A stretch of 64,000 nt of DNA from Tetrastigma voinierianum (taxonomy: Eukaryota; Streptophyta; Magnoliopsida; Vitales; Vitaceae): contig JAEQBH010001840.1 in assembly GCA_016808115.1 (NCBI GenBank), forward strand, positions 62,001 to 126,000, given 5' to 3'. The position numbers and the translations under genes are program-made. The notes beneath the pieces were generated by a model, which had not been told where the DNA came from, made no database searches, and saw only the letters and a program-made list of their open reading frames with translations. Below are positions 47,413-58,549 of this stretch, piece by piece. The stretch's first letter is position 1. Each line of letters starts with the position of its first letter.

Positions 47413-49392
47413 TATGAGCGCCCTAAGCCCGGGGTCAGTTGACAACTTGAATCAGCAGCGAGAACACTAGTGAATGTCGGGTGACCCTACATTTCTCTCA
47501 ATCGGGCGAGTCTCCTTTGGCCTGGGAGCTCTACCCAATCTGAAAACCTCACGTATCTTACACATCCCAAACAGTTCAATCTATCCAATATATCCAATCA
47601 CATGAGTAATACGGCCACTTGGGCCCACAAACGATACTCATAATACATACTAACTATGAATCCAACTATATACCAAATAGTTACAAGAGTTACAATATTT
47701 TCACTCTTATGAAATACATATATTAAAATTAGACATTTCAATACATGTATATGTCATCAACCAAAGCCACAACCCGGCTTTCTTCTAATCCTCGATCCCT
47801 AGGACAGTGGGTCCCCTTGCGCTCCACATGCACAATAAAATAATATCCCTCGAGGTGAGCTAATGCTGATGGTGGAATCGCTACTAAGTGGGCTACTCTC
47901 TTCACTAAAGTGCGGTCTGATGCTCCAAATTAAACACATTCAAGCAAATGCATGATCCTACAGTGTCACCACATGACCAACTCAGATCCAGGAGTCTCGG
48001 CTCCCTCACACTCGCCTAAGCCTCGTATGAGAATATTATGTTTTATTTGTGGACAACCCTCCGATGTGTATATCAATTGGGTTGTCTCCGACGATTGATA
48101 TTATTTGTGGACTACCCTCCGATGTATATCAATTGGGCCGTCTCCGACGATTGATATTTTTAGTTTGGACTACCCTCCGATAATTTACATTTTTAGACAA
48201 CCCTTCGAACCATTTTCTCTAGACTCATCTCATGCACTCACTCCTATGGTCTAGAATTGTTCCAATGCATATCAGAAATGCATGTATGCGATTCAATCTG
48301 ATCCCAATTCACATGTAAATATATAAACATGCATATATTTACAAAACATTCAATTCACACAATCATGTCATGTAAAATTCTCATTTCATACATCAAAATT
48401 AGCTCACTTGGGCTAATGATCAAACACGAGCAATTCAGCTTAAATCACTCGACCAAACACATATTTTCACAAAAATTATTTTGTGATCAACATTTCGGGA
48501 ACGATGGAAACCTGGGTTCTTGTTCCTTTCCAAGCTACAAATTAAATGGTTCACTTGGTGAACCCAAGTTTCACGGCCATTTCCGGCCTCATACAACCTA
48601 GTACATGATTTATTGAACAATCCATCACACATTTAACCACAAACGATTAGTAAAGCGTCACAGTGTTCAATGGTCTCAAATCAGCATTTGATTCAGGTTT
48701 GGAACCGATCAAGCGACCGTTCAAGGCCTCAACTTGACGAAACACATTAACATGGTGCCCAAGCGAAGAATAAAACCTAAGTAGGGAGAAACCCACCTCT
48801 CGGAGTTTGAGAAACTCCCTAAATCACAGTTTTAGCGCGAAGCCTCTCGCGTAGAGGCCGGTTCTCCTTCTTGATAGGAAGCTGCCGGCCAGTCGGATCG
48901 TCAGTGACTCTAAGAAGAGGAGACTCTCTCACTAGAACTTAAAATCTAAACCTACTGCATCTTCATCCCCCTTTCACGTTTTCTCTTTTCTTATTTGAAG
49001 AGACAAACATTATTTAGTGTTTTGTCTTATTATCATTTAAATCAAACTCCAAAATGACCATTATGTCCATTCTTTTCCCAGTTTTGACATTCGGCACTAT
49101 TTCGGCCGTCCATTTTCATCATTTCTCTACTCATACCACTTATGGCACATGAGTACGTGTTATATGTGACTTTCGTCGCATCAAAAATCATTTCTGACAC
49201 TAGCGCGATGCCCGGCGATGTCAACTCCGTCTCGGAATTTAACAAAATTTAACGTGCTAGCTAGATTTCGCGAGACGATTCTAACGGTGCAATCCATTTT
49301 GTCATCATAGATCTAGAGAATAAATTTCAGATTTTTAACCGAAATTACGATTTTACCCTTTTTCCATAAATTGGAATTTCTCGATTCTTACA
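47413..49392 (-). repeat. 5' LTR of element E
   Basis: 1980 bp, pairs with 39514-41500. On the minus strand it starts TGTAAGAATCGAG at 49392 and ends near GGGCGCTCATA at 47413 (terminal bases mutated from GGGGCGTCACA). The adjacent CTTAG TSD is at 49393-49397. Confidence 0.92.
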
Positions 49393-49397
49393 CTTAG

Positions 49398-51050
49398 CAG
49401 ATTAGTTAATCTTCTGGGATAATACTCAGATAACATACTTCTCCTTCATTCTTTAAAGTCTCATATGCTTGTTTGTCATATTAATCTTTACTAATGTAAT
49501 CATATACCACCTTGAATCGATTAATTTATTTTAACATAATGTGTACAGGTAATTGGGTGGTATTGGATATGGTGACACACCCGGATTTCACTTACAACTT
49601 AACATACTTGCCTTCCTTATGCAATCCTTGAATTTTTCCCTTGATGTCAACTCTCAAACATCCCCATTTGGTTTGGTGCATCTTTATGCATACTCTCTAT
49701 TGTGGTATTTTTTTCTTGACCATCTTTAGACTGTAGATTCTCTTCCTCATCTTAGAAGCTTTTTCACTTTTTTCATCTTCTATCAAGGTTTATGGAATAG
49801 TGCAATGTTTCGCCTTTTTAAGCTTTCTACCACCCTTAACGAACTTTGGGTTAGCAACTCCCATACCAGTTGGCATTAGGGTACTAGGTGTTGAGACACC
49901 CCTAAGAACTTAATTGTTCAAGGGAGTAAGGCTACAAGACCAAACTCATTCCACCTTGATACTTTTCTTTTCATAGCTTTTTCTCTTCATTCTTTTCATC
50001 TTTCCTCATCTCAATTGATTATCCTTTTTCAACCCTTCTTATCATTTTTTCACAACTTGAAATAATATCCCCCCAAACTTGTCCTCTTCTATCATTGATG
50101 TATTTGTCATGCAATCTGGGCAAATAAGGGTTCTTTACTGTATGATTATATTTAAGTGAGGGTCTAGGCTTTTCATTTGCTGGTTGATGATGAAATTGAC
50201 TATTGGCTCAAATAAAGAACTAATGTGTATGCTTATGCATATTATAAGGGTAGGTTTTGAAAGGCTGAAACTTCCAAGGATAGCCTATATCATTTCTTGT
50301 TAGTAGTATTGCCTAGGATTTTGCCTTGATTAATAATCTAACAAGTTCTAGGACATTTGGAGATTAAACTGTAATGGATCCTATAAGATGTCCCTAATCT
50401 TAGCACAATTTGTTTCAGAGTTACTTTTGACCATGTGCAATTATTTATCAGGATTCATAATAACTAATTTGTTTACAAAAACAGAATTATAGGTCTTATT
50501 TGTTCCATAAATTTGTTGAAATCTTCCTTATTCTTGAAATTCAACACATTCATTGATAATTTAACAACTTCTCTTTTGAGATTCACTTCCCTCCTACCCC
50601 GATTTCATCATCAAATTTTGTTTGGTTCCTGAACATGTTGCTATGCTATTTTACAAGTCAAAAGCTTATTTAAATCAAACCATTCAATTTAGAGAAATTT
50701 AACACAGCAACAATTCAATTCCATCATCATTCAAATTCTACCAAACAATTCACAGTTCTATAACAAATCAACCAGGAAAACTGGTTTCTCCATTATTCAA
50801 CAATGCTATACACTAAAAGTCATCAATTGTTACTTATTTAAAATCAAGGAATGAAAAATAAAATAAAAACAAGAGAAATGCAAGATGAGAATGAACACAA
50901 ATTCTTGTAAAGGATTTTTCAATTATGTTTTATTGTACAGGAGATTCAGTCACAAAGTATGAGGAATGAGGAGGAAAAACAGTGTAATCATTTTTTTCTT
51001 CTATCATTCTTATTAAGAACTTGATTGATTCATTAGTTGAGCTTATAACA
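49398..51050 (-). other. 3' non-coding tail of element F, right part
   Basis: AT-rich, with no conserved coding signal on either strand. It lies between the end of the third ORF and the E insertion, and joins 39508 once E is removed. Some Ser/Phe-rich frames occur but have no homology that I recognise. Confidence 0.55.
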
Positions 51051-52749
51051 TTAGATGAAGGAAAGTGAAGTGGGTAGTGGTCTTTTAGTCTTGCTACCTT
51101 CTTCTTTATTGAATACATACCACTCCATGGAAAGAGCCATTTGCTTAATAAGATTATCTTGTCTTTGCCCTATGGAATTTATGGTTCCCTCAAATTCACC
51201 CTGGGCAGAGTATATTTTGATTAAATTATTGTTGATCATGTCTAAGCTTCCCGTCCACAATTTCTTCCTATAGTTTAGGTTTGTTTCCATTTCTTTGTCC
51301 CTTTGCTCTATGAGGATCCTTATTTCCTTCGATGTTCTTTCTACAAGTAACATAAGGCATCTACCTTTTGTAGCATGTTTTGCTCCATAGCATCCTCTCT
51401 CTCCTTCATGATCTTCAACAGTTCACTATTCCTCTTTAGCTGGTCGGAAATGAAATCTCTCTCCCTAGCCTTGAGTTCTTCACTCAATTATTTTTCTCTA
51501 TGTTCCAGTTTATTCTTCCATTCCTCGTCCCTCTGTTTCAGTGCATCCTCCAAATTCTGATATTTTCTTCTCAGCTTTGCATCCATGTACTCATCCTTGG
51601 AGATGGACTTTCAGTTGTTTGTCCCTCTCTTGCATCTCTTGTCTCATAGCTTTTAACATCTCCATCAATTCTGTATTGTTACTATGATGCCCCGACCTCT
51701 CAACTGGCTCCTGATGGATTTGTCTTAAGTTTGGGGATACTGTCAAAATGGGGCTCAAACTTCTTTGCCTCTATTGATTCTCTTGAGCTTCGCTCTCAAA
51801 CTATGTTTGATCGATTTCTATGTTATCTCCTTCATCTCTTTTGGCTTCTGCTTCTTTTGCCTTGCCTCTATTCTTTGGCCCCTTGATTATCCCTGTCAAT
51901 GTCAGAGGTGACTCTTCTTTTTCCCAGTCTTCTTCCACACCGCCTAAAATGCATAGCCTTGTGATTAGTGCTGGATGAAGTACTAGTCCCTTGTAGCTGC
52001 CTCTGTAATAACTCAAAATTGAGTTTTCTATTATTTTTCCAACACTAAATTTTATACTTTTAAGATGGCATACAAAAGTACTGCCTCCTTCTCCCTGATT
52101 GTACTTAAATGTTTAGAAGGTAAAATGACTGAGCAAATGAAATAAAACCAAACCTTGGCCTGTTCAGTCAATGCTCCTCTTGCAATGGATTCATGGAGAT
52201 TCTTCCTTGTGGCATTCCATTTCCCTTTCCCATAAGTCAGCAAATCAACAATCTTCTGGAAATTTGGTTTTTTTACTAGTTTCTTGAACTTTGAACCATT
52301 CTTTCTCTCATTTAGATTGAAAGTTTGGTCGATCTTCTCCCTATTGAATGATATCCATTTACTTTTGACATACACAGTCTTTTCCTTCATCCCTACCATG
52401 TTTGAGTAGAATTCATTCACCATATCTATAAATCAAAGAGCCTTGTGCTCACAGAAGAGGTGCCATCCTCTCTTCTCAATTATTTCTTGGAAGGGTGAGA
52501 TTAACCTACTGAAACCTCTTTCGCCAATGAAGTCCCTGTGCTGCAACTTGTCCCTCCAAGCAAAATAAGCATGCTCTGAGACCAAATTGTACTTTTCCTC
52601 CTTTACTCATCTAGCTTCTTGACTCCTCTTTTTCTCTTTCGATTTAACGGTTCGTTGTTCAATTTTTGTTCTTACTTCAGATCTTTCTCCCTTCTGCACT
52701 ATTCCTGATTGAGTTTCTTGAATTGCTTCTTCCTCGCCCTCTGCATACT
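51051..52749 (-). pseudogene. Third ORF of element F, main part: plant 'putative transposon protein' type domain and coiled C-terminus
   Basis: Minus strand, N to C. 52749-52610 is an acidic then Lys/Arg-rich segment. 52560-52424 reads AYFAWRDKLQHRDFIGERGF-like text. 52423-52052 reads MVNEFYSNM, VYVKSKWISFN, AKVWFYFICSVILPS and EAVLLYAIL. This last block resembles the uncharacterised plant domain whose members read 'REFYAN...VFVRGK...LLPSSH...L(L/I)YAI'. 52016-51801 continues, and 51353-51051 is a hydrophilic, helical, Gln/Glu-rich tail. Stops TGA at 52609-52607 and 52435-52433 and later frameshifts break it. Place after pol equals that of the env-like ORF of Athila elements, but I see no signal peptide or membrane segment, so 'env' is not supported. 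The family assignment is from memory. Confidence 0.62.
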
Positions 52750-53699
52750 TGTAACACCCCAAAAATCTTAATTTTTTTTTTATAATTTTATTATATATTA
52801 GGGTATAAATTAGCCGACTTATAGATTATTTCGGGGTATTAAATGAATGTTGATTAAATTATTATATGGCTAAAGGAAAATGCAAATATTAAATGCTAAA
52901 ATGAGAAATTAATTGAACACAAATAAACCCAGAGTGAAAAGGACAAAGTGGAGACCGAAATGGGACCTAAGGGTCATAAGTTAGAAAAAGAAGTAATCTA
53001 AATTGGGATTAATGAGAATTTAAATGCAAATAGAGACAAATAGTAGGCAAGCTAGCAATTAGGAGAACTTAAACCCAAAAAAAAATGGATCTTTAAAGAA
53101 GGCCAAACAAGGCCTTATGTGACATGGGATATTTAAGATCAAAAGTGGTCTTGGAAGCTCATTTTGAGTAAAACGGTTTGAGAGAGAGAGGAAGGGAGGC
53201 TAGGGCTACGAGAAATTGAGGAGGTTGTGATTCTTGCTCCATTAAAAGCGAGTTTAAGAATCAGTTGAAGAAGAAAGCTTGGTGAAGATTGAAAGGGTTT
53301 AAGGTAAGAAAAACCAAACCCTAACCCCCTTTCTACTTGTGTTTGGGTTTAATAAAACCCCAAATGTGGTATAAAAGTGTTCTTTGATGATTTTAGTTCA
53401 GTTTGAGATTGTTTTGCATTGTTTAGATTGGTTTGGAGGAGTGTTTGTAAATAAGGAAAATGTTGGGTTTTCAAAGGAAATGCTGTCAAAATTTTGTCAA
53501 GACTCCTGTTCTTGTTTTGATTTTAGATTAAGTTATAATCATCCAAATGAAGTGATTCCAATTGGTAAAGAACTATAAGAGATAGGTCTACAAATTTATA
53601 GAAGGGACCAGGAGCAAATTGTAGCTCTAAGGCTCCTAAATATGGTCTTAAAGGTGAGCTCGGGTAGCTCACGGGTTATGCTCTATTTTGGGTATTGTT

Positions 53700-54140
53700 A
53701 TAGTGTTTTGGCCATAAGTTGAGTTTCACTCATTAAAATTGAGTGATTCAAAATTCTGGGTAAAATATACTTCTAGGGAAATAATTTACTTGAAGGAAGT
53801 GTATGAAAATTGTAACCCCAAAGTGCCCAGATATTTGTCAAAGTGGAGCTATGTGTAAGAACAGTCTGATTCTGCTTTGTAAATTGGAGTAGTCTGGATG
53901 TAAATGCAATAACTTGAGTTTTGGTGATCCAAATTGGATAATTTCAGTTGAGTGAAACCTTAGAACCAGATATTCAAATTTGTAGAAGGAACAATTACAA
54001 ATTTATGGAGTTAAGACCCCTGAAATTAGGAATAACCGGTAGGTAGCGAGTGAAATTTGGGCATCTGACCAGTTTAACAGTAAAATGTCGTAACTTGGAG
54101 TTTGGATGATCAAAATGAGATGATTCGATTCCTAATAAAA
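53700..54140 (+). repeat. Three direct copies of a 180-196-bp unit in LTR G
   Basis: Anchors GCCATAAGTTGAGTTT (53711), CAATAACTTGAGTTTTGG (53907) and TCGTAACTTGGAGTTTGG (54087), each followed by GTGATTCAAA/GTGATCC/ATGATCAAAA and then a GATTCxATT/CAGTTG stretch. LTR L has the same three-fold unit at 27672, 27872 and 28051 with almost the same spacing. Confidence 0.6.
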
Positions 54141-55236
54141 ATAGACTCATGAAATTTAAAAATTTTCTTGAAAGGAAGCATGAGCAAATTGTAGCTACAT
54201 GTGTTTCAGATAAAAAATTACAAGTGAAGGGGTATCGGGTAGACATAAACCCTGACCAAAAACTCCTAAAATAACCTACTAATATGTGATTGTCATTGTA
54301 TTTGAATAGGGGCTGACGAGGAGGAAAGCCTGCATTGAAGTTGAGATTCCGAAGATCGGAATCAATGCAACGATTTTGGTTTGTTCTATCTTCTCCTATT
54401 CTCATTTCAAGATTTGAACTATTTGTTTTAAATGTATAAGAAAAGCATATTAAATTGTTTTAATTGATTTGAAGAAATTGATTGTGAAATGCTTGCAAAT
54501 GAAAATTGCATGAGTATTGAAAATGAACCTTTTATACAAATGCATGTGTGCTTTGCGATATTCTTATAAAATATTTGAGCGCCCTTAATTGAATGTTCTT
54601 AAGTTTAGTTCGTATGAAGGATAGATTGGTATACGGTAGAAGTCAAAATAGTAGTCTTGTGACAGGTTATATTGATGTGTCACTACGATCGAGTAATAAG
54701 CGGGGCCGTATTGGTAGTGTTCACTAATTGATTTTTTAATAACGGTCGGCTGACCAGTGAGGCAGGTGCCGTGATCGATATCATATATCGAAAACATAGA
54801 GTTAAAACTGTTAGAATTAGAAACCCGAATTGAATTGATTTGAGATTGTGACAAATTAGATTAAAAAGCATGATTGCGGGTGAAATGAAAGAGTATTGTG
54901 AAATGCATGATTTGATTATCAATGACTTATTACATATGGAAATTAGCCATGTTGGATTTGATCGATGAACCATAAATGATTGTATATAAAATAGAGTATT
55001 ATATGTATTGGCATTGACATTGATCATCCAAAGATTTATGTTAAGTTTAGTAAGCGCATGATTTGATTCATGAAAGCAGAAATTGGAATTGGCATAGAAC
55101 CACTAAAAGCATGAAAATGCTTAGCATGTAGTTTTATCTATGCACAGTCTGGAGTTGAGCAGGGAGAGAAAAGCTTGAGATCAAGAATGATCGAGTCATA
55201 AGAAGAATTACGGAGTATGTTTCGACATATGCATTC

Positions 55237-57001
55237 TGTAAGACCCCAGAAAATTCTAATTTTCTGAAAAAGGATAAAATGGTAATTTCGGTCAAAATCC
55301 AGAATTTTTCTAGATCTCGGATGACGAAACGGACTTCAACGTTGGAATCGTCTCGCGAAATCTAGCTACCATGTTGAATTTCATGGTCGAGAGATAGTTT
55401 CCACGTTTTTGAGGCAGGGAGTGAGTCAGGACATGGCTTTTGTGTGAGTGGCTCAGAGGTGCCACGTGTCATGAAACGAAGCTCAGTCAAACATGAGCCA
55501 AGTGGGGCTCACATGAGACACATGGCATCATGCCATTGGAAGGAAATCCATTGTAGATGGATAAGAGGACCAATGAAATCCAAGTCAACGATAGGGCTTT
55601 ACATGGCAAGTGAGAGGACACTAAGTTGACCCCTATCTTCTCCCAATTGGATTGGATGGGGGAAAAGAGAGAGAAAAGAAGAAGAGGATTTTAGAGAGAG
55701 AGAGAGAGTCTACTTTCTCTCTAGATTTCTCGGCGATCGATCGTCAAACCCGGTGACGATAAGCAAAGTTGATCCACATTTGTAAGAGCTTCTGGCATTG
55801 AATGCCGTATTGAGGAGTTCGACAAACTCCGGAGGTAGAGTCCCTCTTGATTTATTCTTTGGCTAAGAGCCATTTTAAATGGTTAGGGATGTTTGGGGGC
55901 CGAAATGACTGTTCATTCAATTCCAAAACTTGGACTAAGTGGCAAAATCCCTAGAGTGGTTTTGGATAGTCCCGAAAATGACCGTGGACTGTTTGTGTGT
56001 GGCTTTGTGTGTTGATATGTTATTGCTGTGTTTGAATAACATTTTGTGTTGTTGGTGTTACTTTTTAGGGCAATTCCAAGATGGACTGCCGGATGGTTTA
56101 TTAGCTCATGTGAGCCAATTTTGGTGTTATTGCTATGAATGAATAACATGTTGTTTGTGTATGATTTTCATTAATATATGCACACTTGATATGTGTATGA
56201 ATTATTGTAAATGACATATTGCGTTCCGTATCTGTAGGAGTAACTTTAAACGATGGTATGGAGTGCGTGACGCCGAAAACATGGTTAATCAAAAATAGAA
56301 TTTGATGGGGAAGGAATTTAGCAGGTGTAAGAGAGTTGTCAGCAGTTCATCTCGAGGATGACCCATGGCTTGTTCGGAGGATTATCCGGCCAATTCACCT
56401 TGGAGGGTTGTCGATATAATTTTTATTAGAAAATTGGTATTATGTTTTCAAGAACAAAAACCTTTTGTTTGAAAGCGGTGTTTCTCACACTTGGCAGGCA
56501 TGCGTGAGGAGTGAGTGGAGCTCGAGAAGTGGGAAAGGGTGAGTCACATTCTCATCCATAACATGTAGACATTCGAGTAGGAATAATGAATTCACTTGAA
56601 TATGTGAGTTTGTCATTACATGTGCATCTTAGGTGGGGAGTAACCCGATTAGGAAAATTCAACTACTGGGCATTGCTCACCCCTTGAGTAGGTTGCTGGT
56701 GCGAGGAATTATTCGGACGGTGAGCTCCTCGGAGACGGAGTTATGAAGGGGGCCGATTTGCTGGCCTTGATTCATGTTTTGTGTATATATTAGAAATACG
56801 ACTAGTTTTTAATATATGTTTTGTATTAAGTGATGTAATAACTCTTGAATCTATAGAAATGTATGGTTTTGTAACTGTATGGACGAATATGGATGATGGG
56901 CCCTATTAGGTCATTTTACTCATGTATGGGTCTCATGATATGAGACACAGGTTTTCGCAGGTTGACGGTGGTCAACGAGACCCCCGGGTCGGGGCGTCAC
57001 A
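55237..57001 (+). repeat. Solo LTR H with perfect TSD, nested in LTR G
   Basis: Starts TGTAAGACCCCAGAAAATTC at 55237 and ends GGGTCGGGGCGTCACA at 57001. CATTC is repeated exactly at 55232-55236 and 57002-57006. It is 1765 bp and related to the LTRs of C and E and to solo LTR I (shared TGTAAGACCC start, CTCGCGAAATCTAGCTACCA block, GGGGCGTCACA end). No internal domain remains, so it formed by LTR-LTR recombination. Confidence 0.93.
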
Positions 57002-57317
57002 CATTCACCCCATATCTCTTTTTGAACATTGATATTTTGTAAAAACAATTTCAACTCTGAATATCTATTTTGTAAATCATTTGAAAATGCTTGATATGCC
57101 TTTATAGTAATTGTACTTTTGCATGAATGAAATGAAATGGAAGCACCCCCTTTAAAAATGCTTGCATATTTGAAAATGATTTTATGCCAGCGAAGTGTAA
57201 CCTTTCTGACGTGTTTTTAATAAATGATTTTGATAAGGTGATTGGTGACATTCGAGCAGCCGGACTCGGTTCGGACCCGCCAAGCAGTGCGAGTAGGAAA
57301 ATGGGTGCTACAATACT

Positions 57318-57402
57318 CTTCCATCATTTCGTTTAGGTTAGGAACAAGTTGCGACGGCTCAGACATGGTCAGAATATGGTTTTGGGAATCTAGGGTTTTC
57401 AA
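57318..57402 (-). pseudogene. Third ORF of element F, N-terminal exon-like piece
   Basis: The minus-strand frame from 57402, most likely starting at the second Met (57366), reads MSEPSQLVPNLNEMMEE, up to the ATACT duplication of solo LTR G. The reading frame is the one that is open on the far side at 52749 and downward, so G is a clean insertion into this ORF. 57403-57500 upstream is purine-poor and non-coding and may be the 5' untranslated part. Confidence 0.6.
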
Positions 57403-57519
57403 AAAGAGATGAGAGAGATTTGGTGAAGGAAGATGAGTGGGTTGATGGGTTATGAGGAAGGTGGCCTTTCAGATTTCAAGATTTACTATTTATGGGCCAA
57501 ATGTTTTGTTGTTCCTTCT

Positions 57520-57900
57520 TTAAATATCACGACAAATGCTAGCCTAGGGTTTATTCCCTTTTTTTAATCCTATGTCACGACATAAAGCAATAATATCACG
57601 ACGTGGTTTCTGATCAATTGAAATTTGAGTCGATCTTTTGTTAGCTATAGAAGCGGGAAATGTCGCGACATAAAAATATGTTGTTCTAGTGTACTTATGT
57701 CGTAACAAAGAGGAATAATGTCACGACAAACACTTTCTTGCAAAATCAGAGTTTAGAGCCAACTTTGTCATGACTGAGAGAGATAATGTCGCGACCTAAT
57801 TCATTCATCTCAATTTAAATAGTGTCGCGACATAAGGAAATATGTCACGACATACTTTCCTCCGACTTCAAAAAGACTAGTCCATTCTTTGTCATGACAG
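57520..57900 (-). repeat. TGTCGCGACA palindrome cluster in the pol-third ORF spacer of F
   Basis: About 12 sites: TATCACGACAAA (57526), TGTCACGACATAAA (about 57572), ATGTCGCGACATAAA (57660), TGTCGTAACAAA, TGTCACGACAAA, TGTCATGACTGA, TGTCGCGACCTA, TGTCGCGACATAAG (57825), TGTCACGACATA and TGTCATGACAGA (57892). This is outside the LTRs and just upstream of the third ORF start. A has the same motif in its equivalent spacer (10680-10830 and 1-245). Confidence 0.8.
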
Positions 57901-58549
57901 AGAACCAATGTAACACTTAGTCAGAATAGTATCGACAAAAGATTGTGCAGCCAGACCATCTTATCTTCCTTAAAATTGCACAATTAACATTTTCAACCTA
58001 CACACCTGATACGATTGTACAATATATTCATCCCACTCAAATCATACTTGTGAAGAACACATCCTGTCATCAAGGAGCTTTCCAATTCAAGTATGAACAA
58101 CACATCTCATTTCTTCACTAAATATAATTCATCATGATTATCATCAAGGTAGTCAAGGAATGAGTACAATAAAGCTATTTCAAATTTCATGCTCTAAAAA
58201 AAATTCACTCCCCCAAACTTCAACTATGCATTCTCATTAAGGACAATTAGGGAAAAAGAGAAACTCCCCCTTGTAGCACTTCCTGCCTGATAAGTCTAAG
58301 AATGAATGATTCCAAATAATATCCATCTCTAATACAGCTTCATTGTCCTGAAAAATTAACAAAATTTACAAAATAAAATTTCAAACAAAATTAAAACTAA
58401 ACTTTAAACATACAAGATTTAACAAAAGCAAGCTAACTATGAAAATTAAAATTTTGCTTGGGTTGCTTCCCAAGAAGCTGCTCAGTTTAATATCTTTAGC
58501 TAGACATTTGCTGCAAAATGTTTTCTTTTCAACAAAATTCTCTCATCTC
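57901..58549 (-). other. Spacer of element F between integrase and palindrome cluster, with a PPT-like tract
   Basis: Non-coding. 58209-58226 reads CACTCCCCCAAACTTCAA, on the minus strand a purine run (TTGAAGTTTGGGGGAGTG) close to the true PPT at 39203-39220. The sequence after it does not start TGATGAGTCC, so it is not an obvious LTR edge. Element A shares TCATGCTCT just beside this place (about 10979) but lacks the purine run. Confidence 0.5.

Larger units (their letters stand above)
39514..49392 (-). mobile_element. Element E: Tekay/Del-like Ty3/gypsy retrotransposon, both LTRs, perfect TSD
   Basis: LTRs at 39514-41500 and 47413-49392, PPT at 41501-41520 and tRNA-Met-type PBS at 47397-47409, all in minus orientation. 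The flanking 5-bp repeats CTTAG at 39509-39513 and 49393-49397 are identical. Size 9.88 kb, close to C (9.82 kb), with the same LTR type and the same internal gag-protease gap. Coding capacity is broken. It lies in the 3' tail of element F. Confidence 0.93.
52750..57312 (+). repeat. Solo LTR G with perfect TSD, inside the third ORF of F, carrying solo LTR H
   Basis: Starts TGTAACACCCCAAAAATC at 52750 and ends GGGTGCTACA at 57312. ATACT is repeated exactly at 52745-52749 and 57313-57317. Without H and its duplicated CATTC it is about 2.8 kb. There are no PBS, PPT or coding domains. Plus orientation is taken from the TGTAACACCCC start, by analogy with B. Three copies of a CATAACTTGAGTTTGG-like unit at 53711, 53907 and 54087 link it to LTR L. 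Minus-strand frames such as 53995-54405 and 54585-55027 are chance. Confidence 0.9.

Noticed and set aside
51051..52749. Envelope glycoprotein gene
   Set aside because: The position fits env-like ORFs, but no signal peptide, cleavage site or transmembrane helix is visible.
53995..55027. Minus-strand frames of 89-136 residues in LTR G
   Set aside because: They lie in a solo LTR with no family resemblance; AT-rich chance frames.
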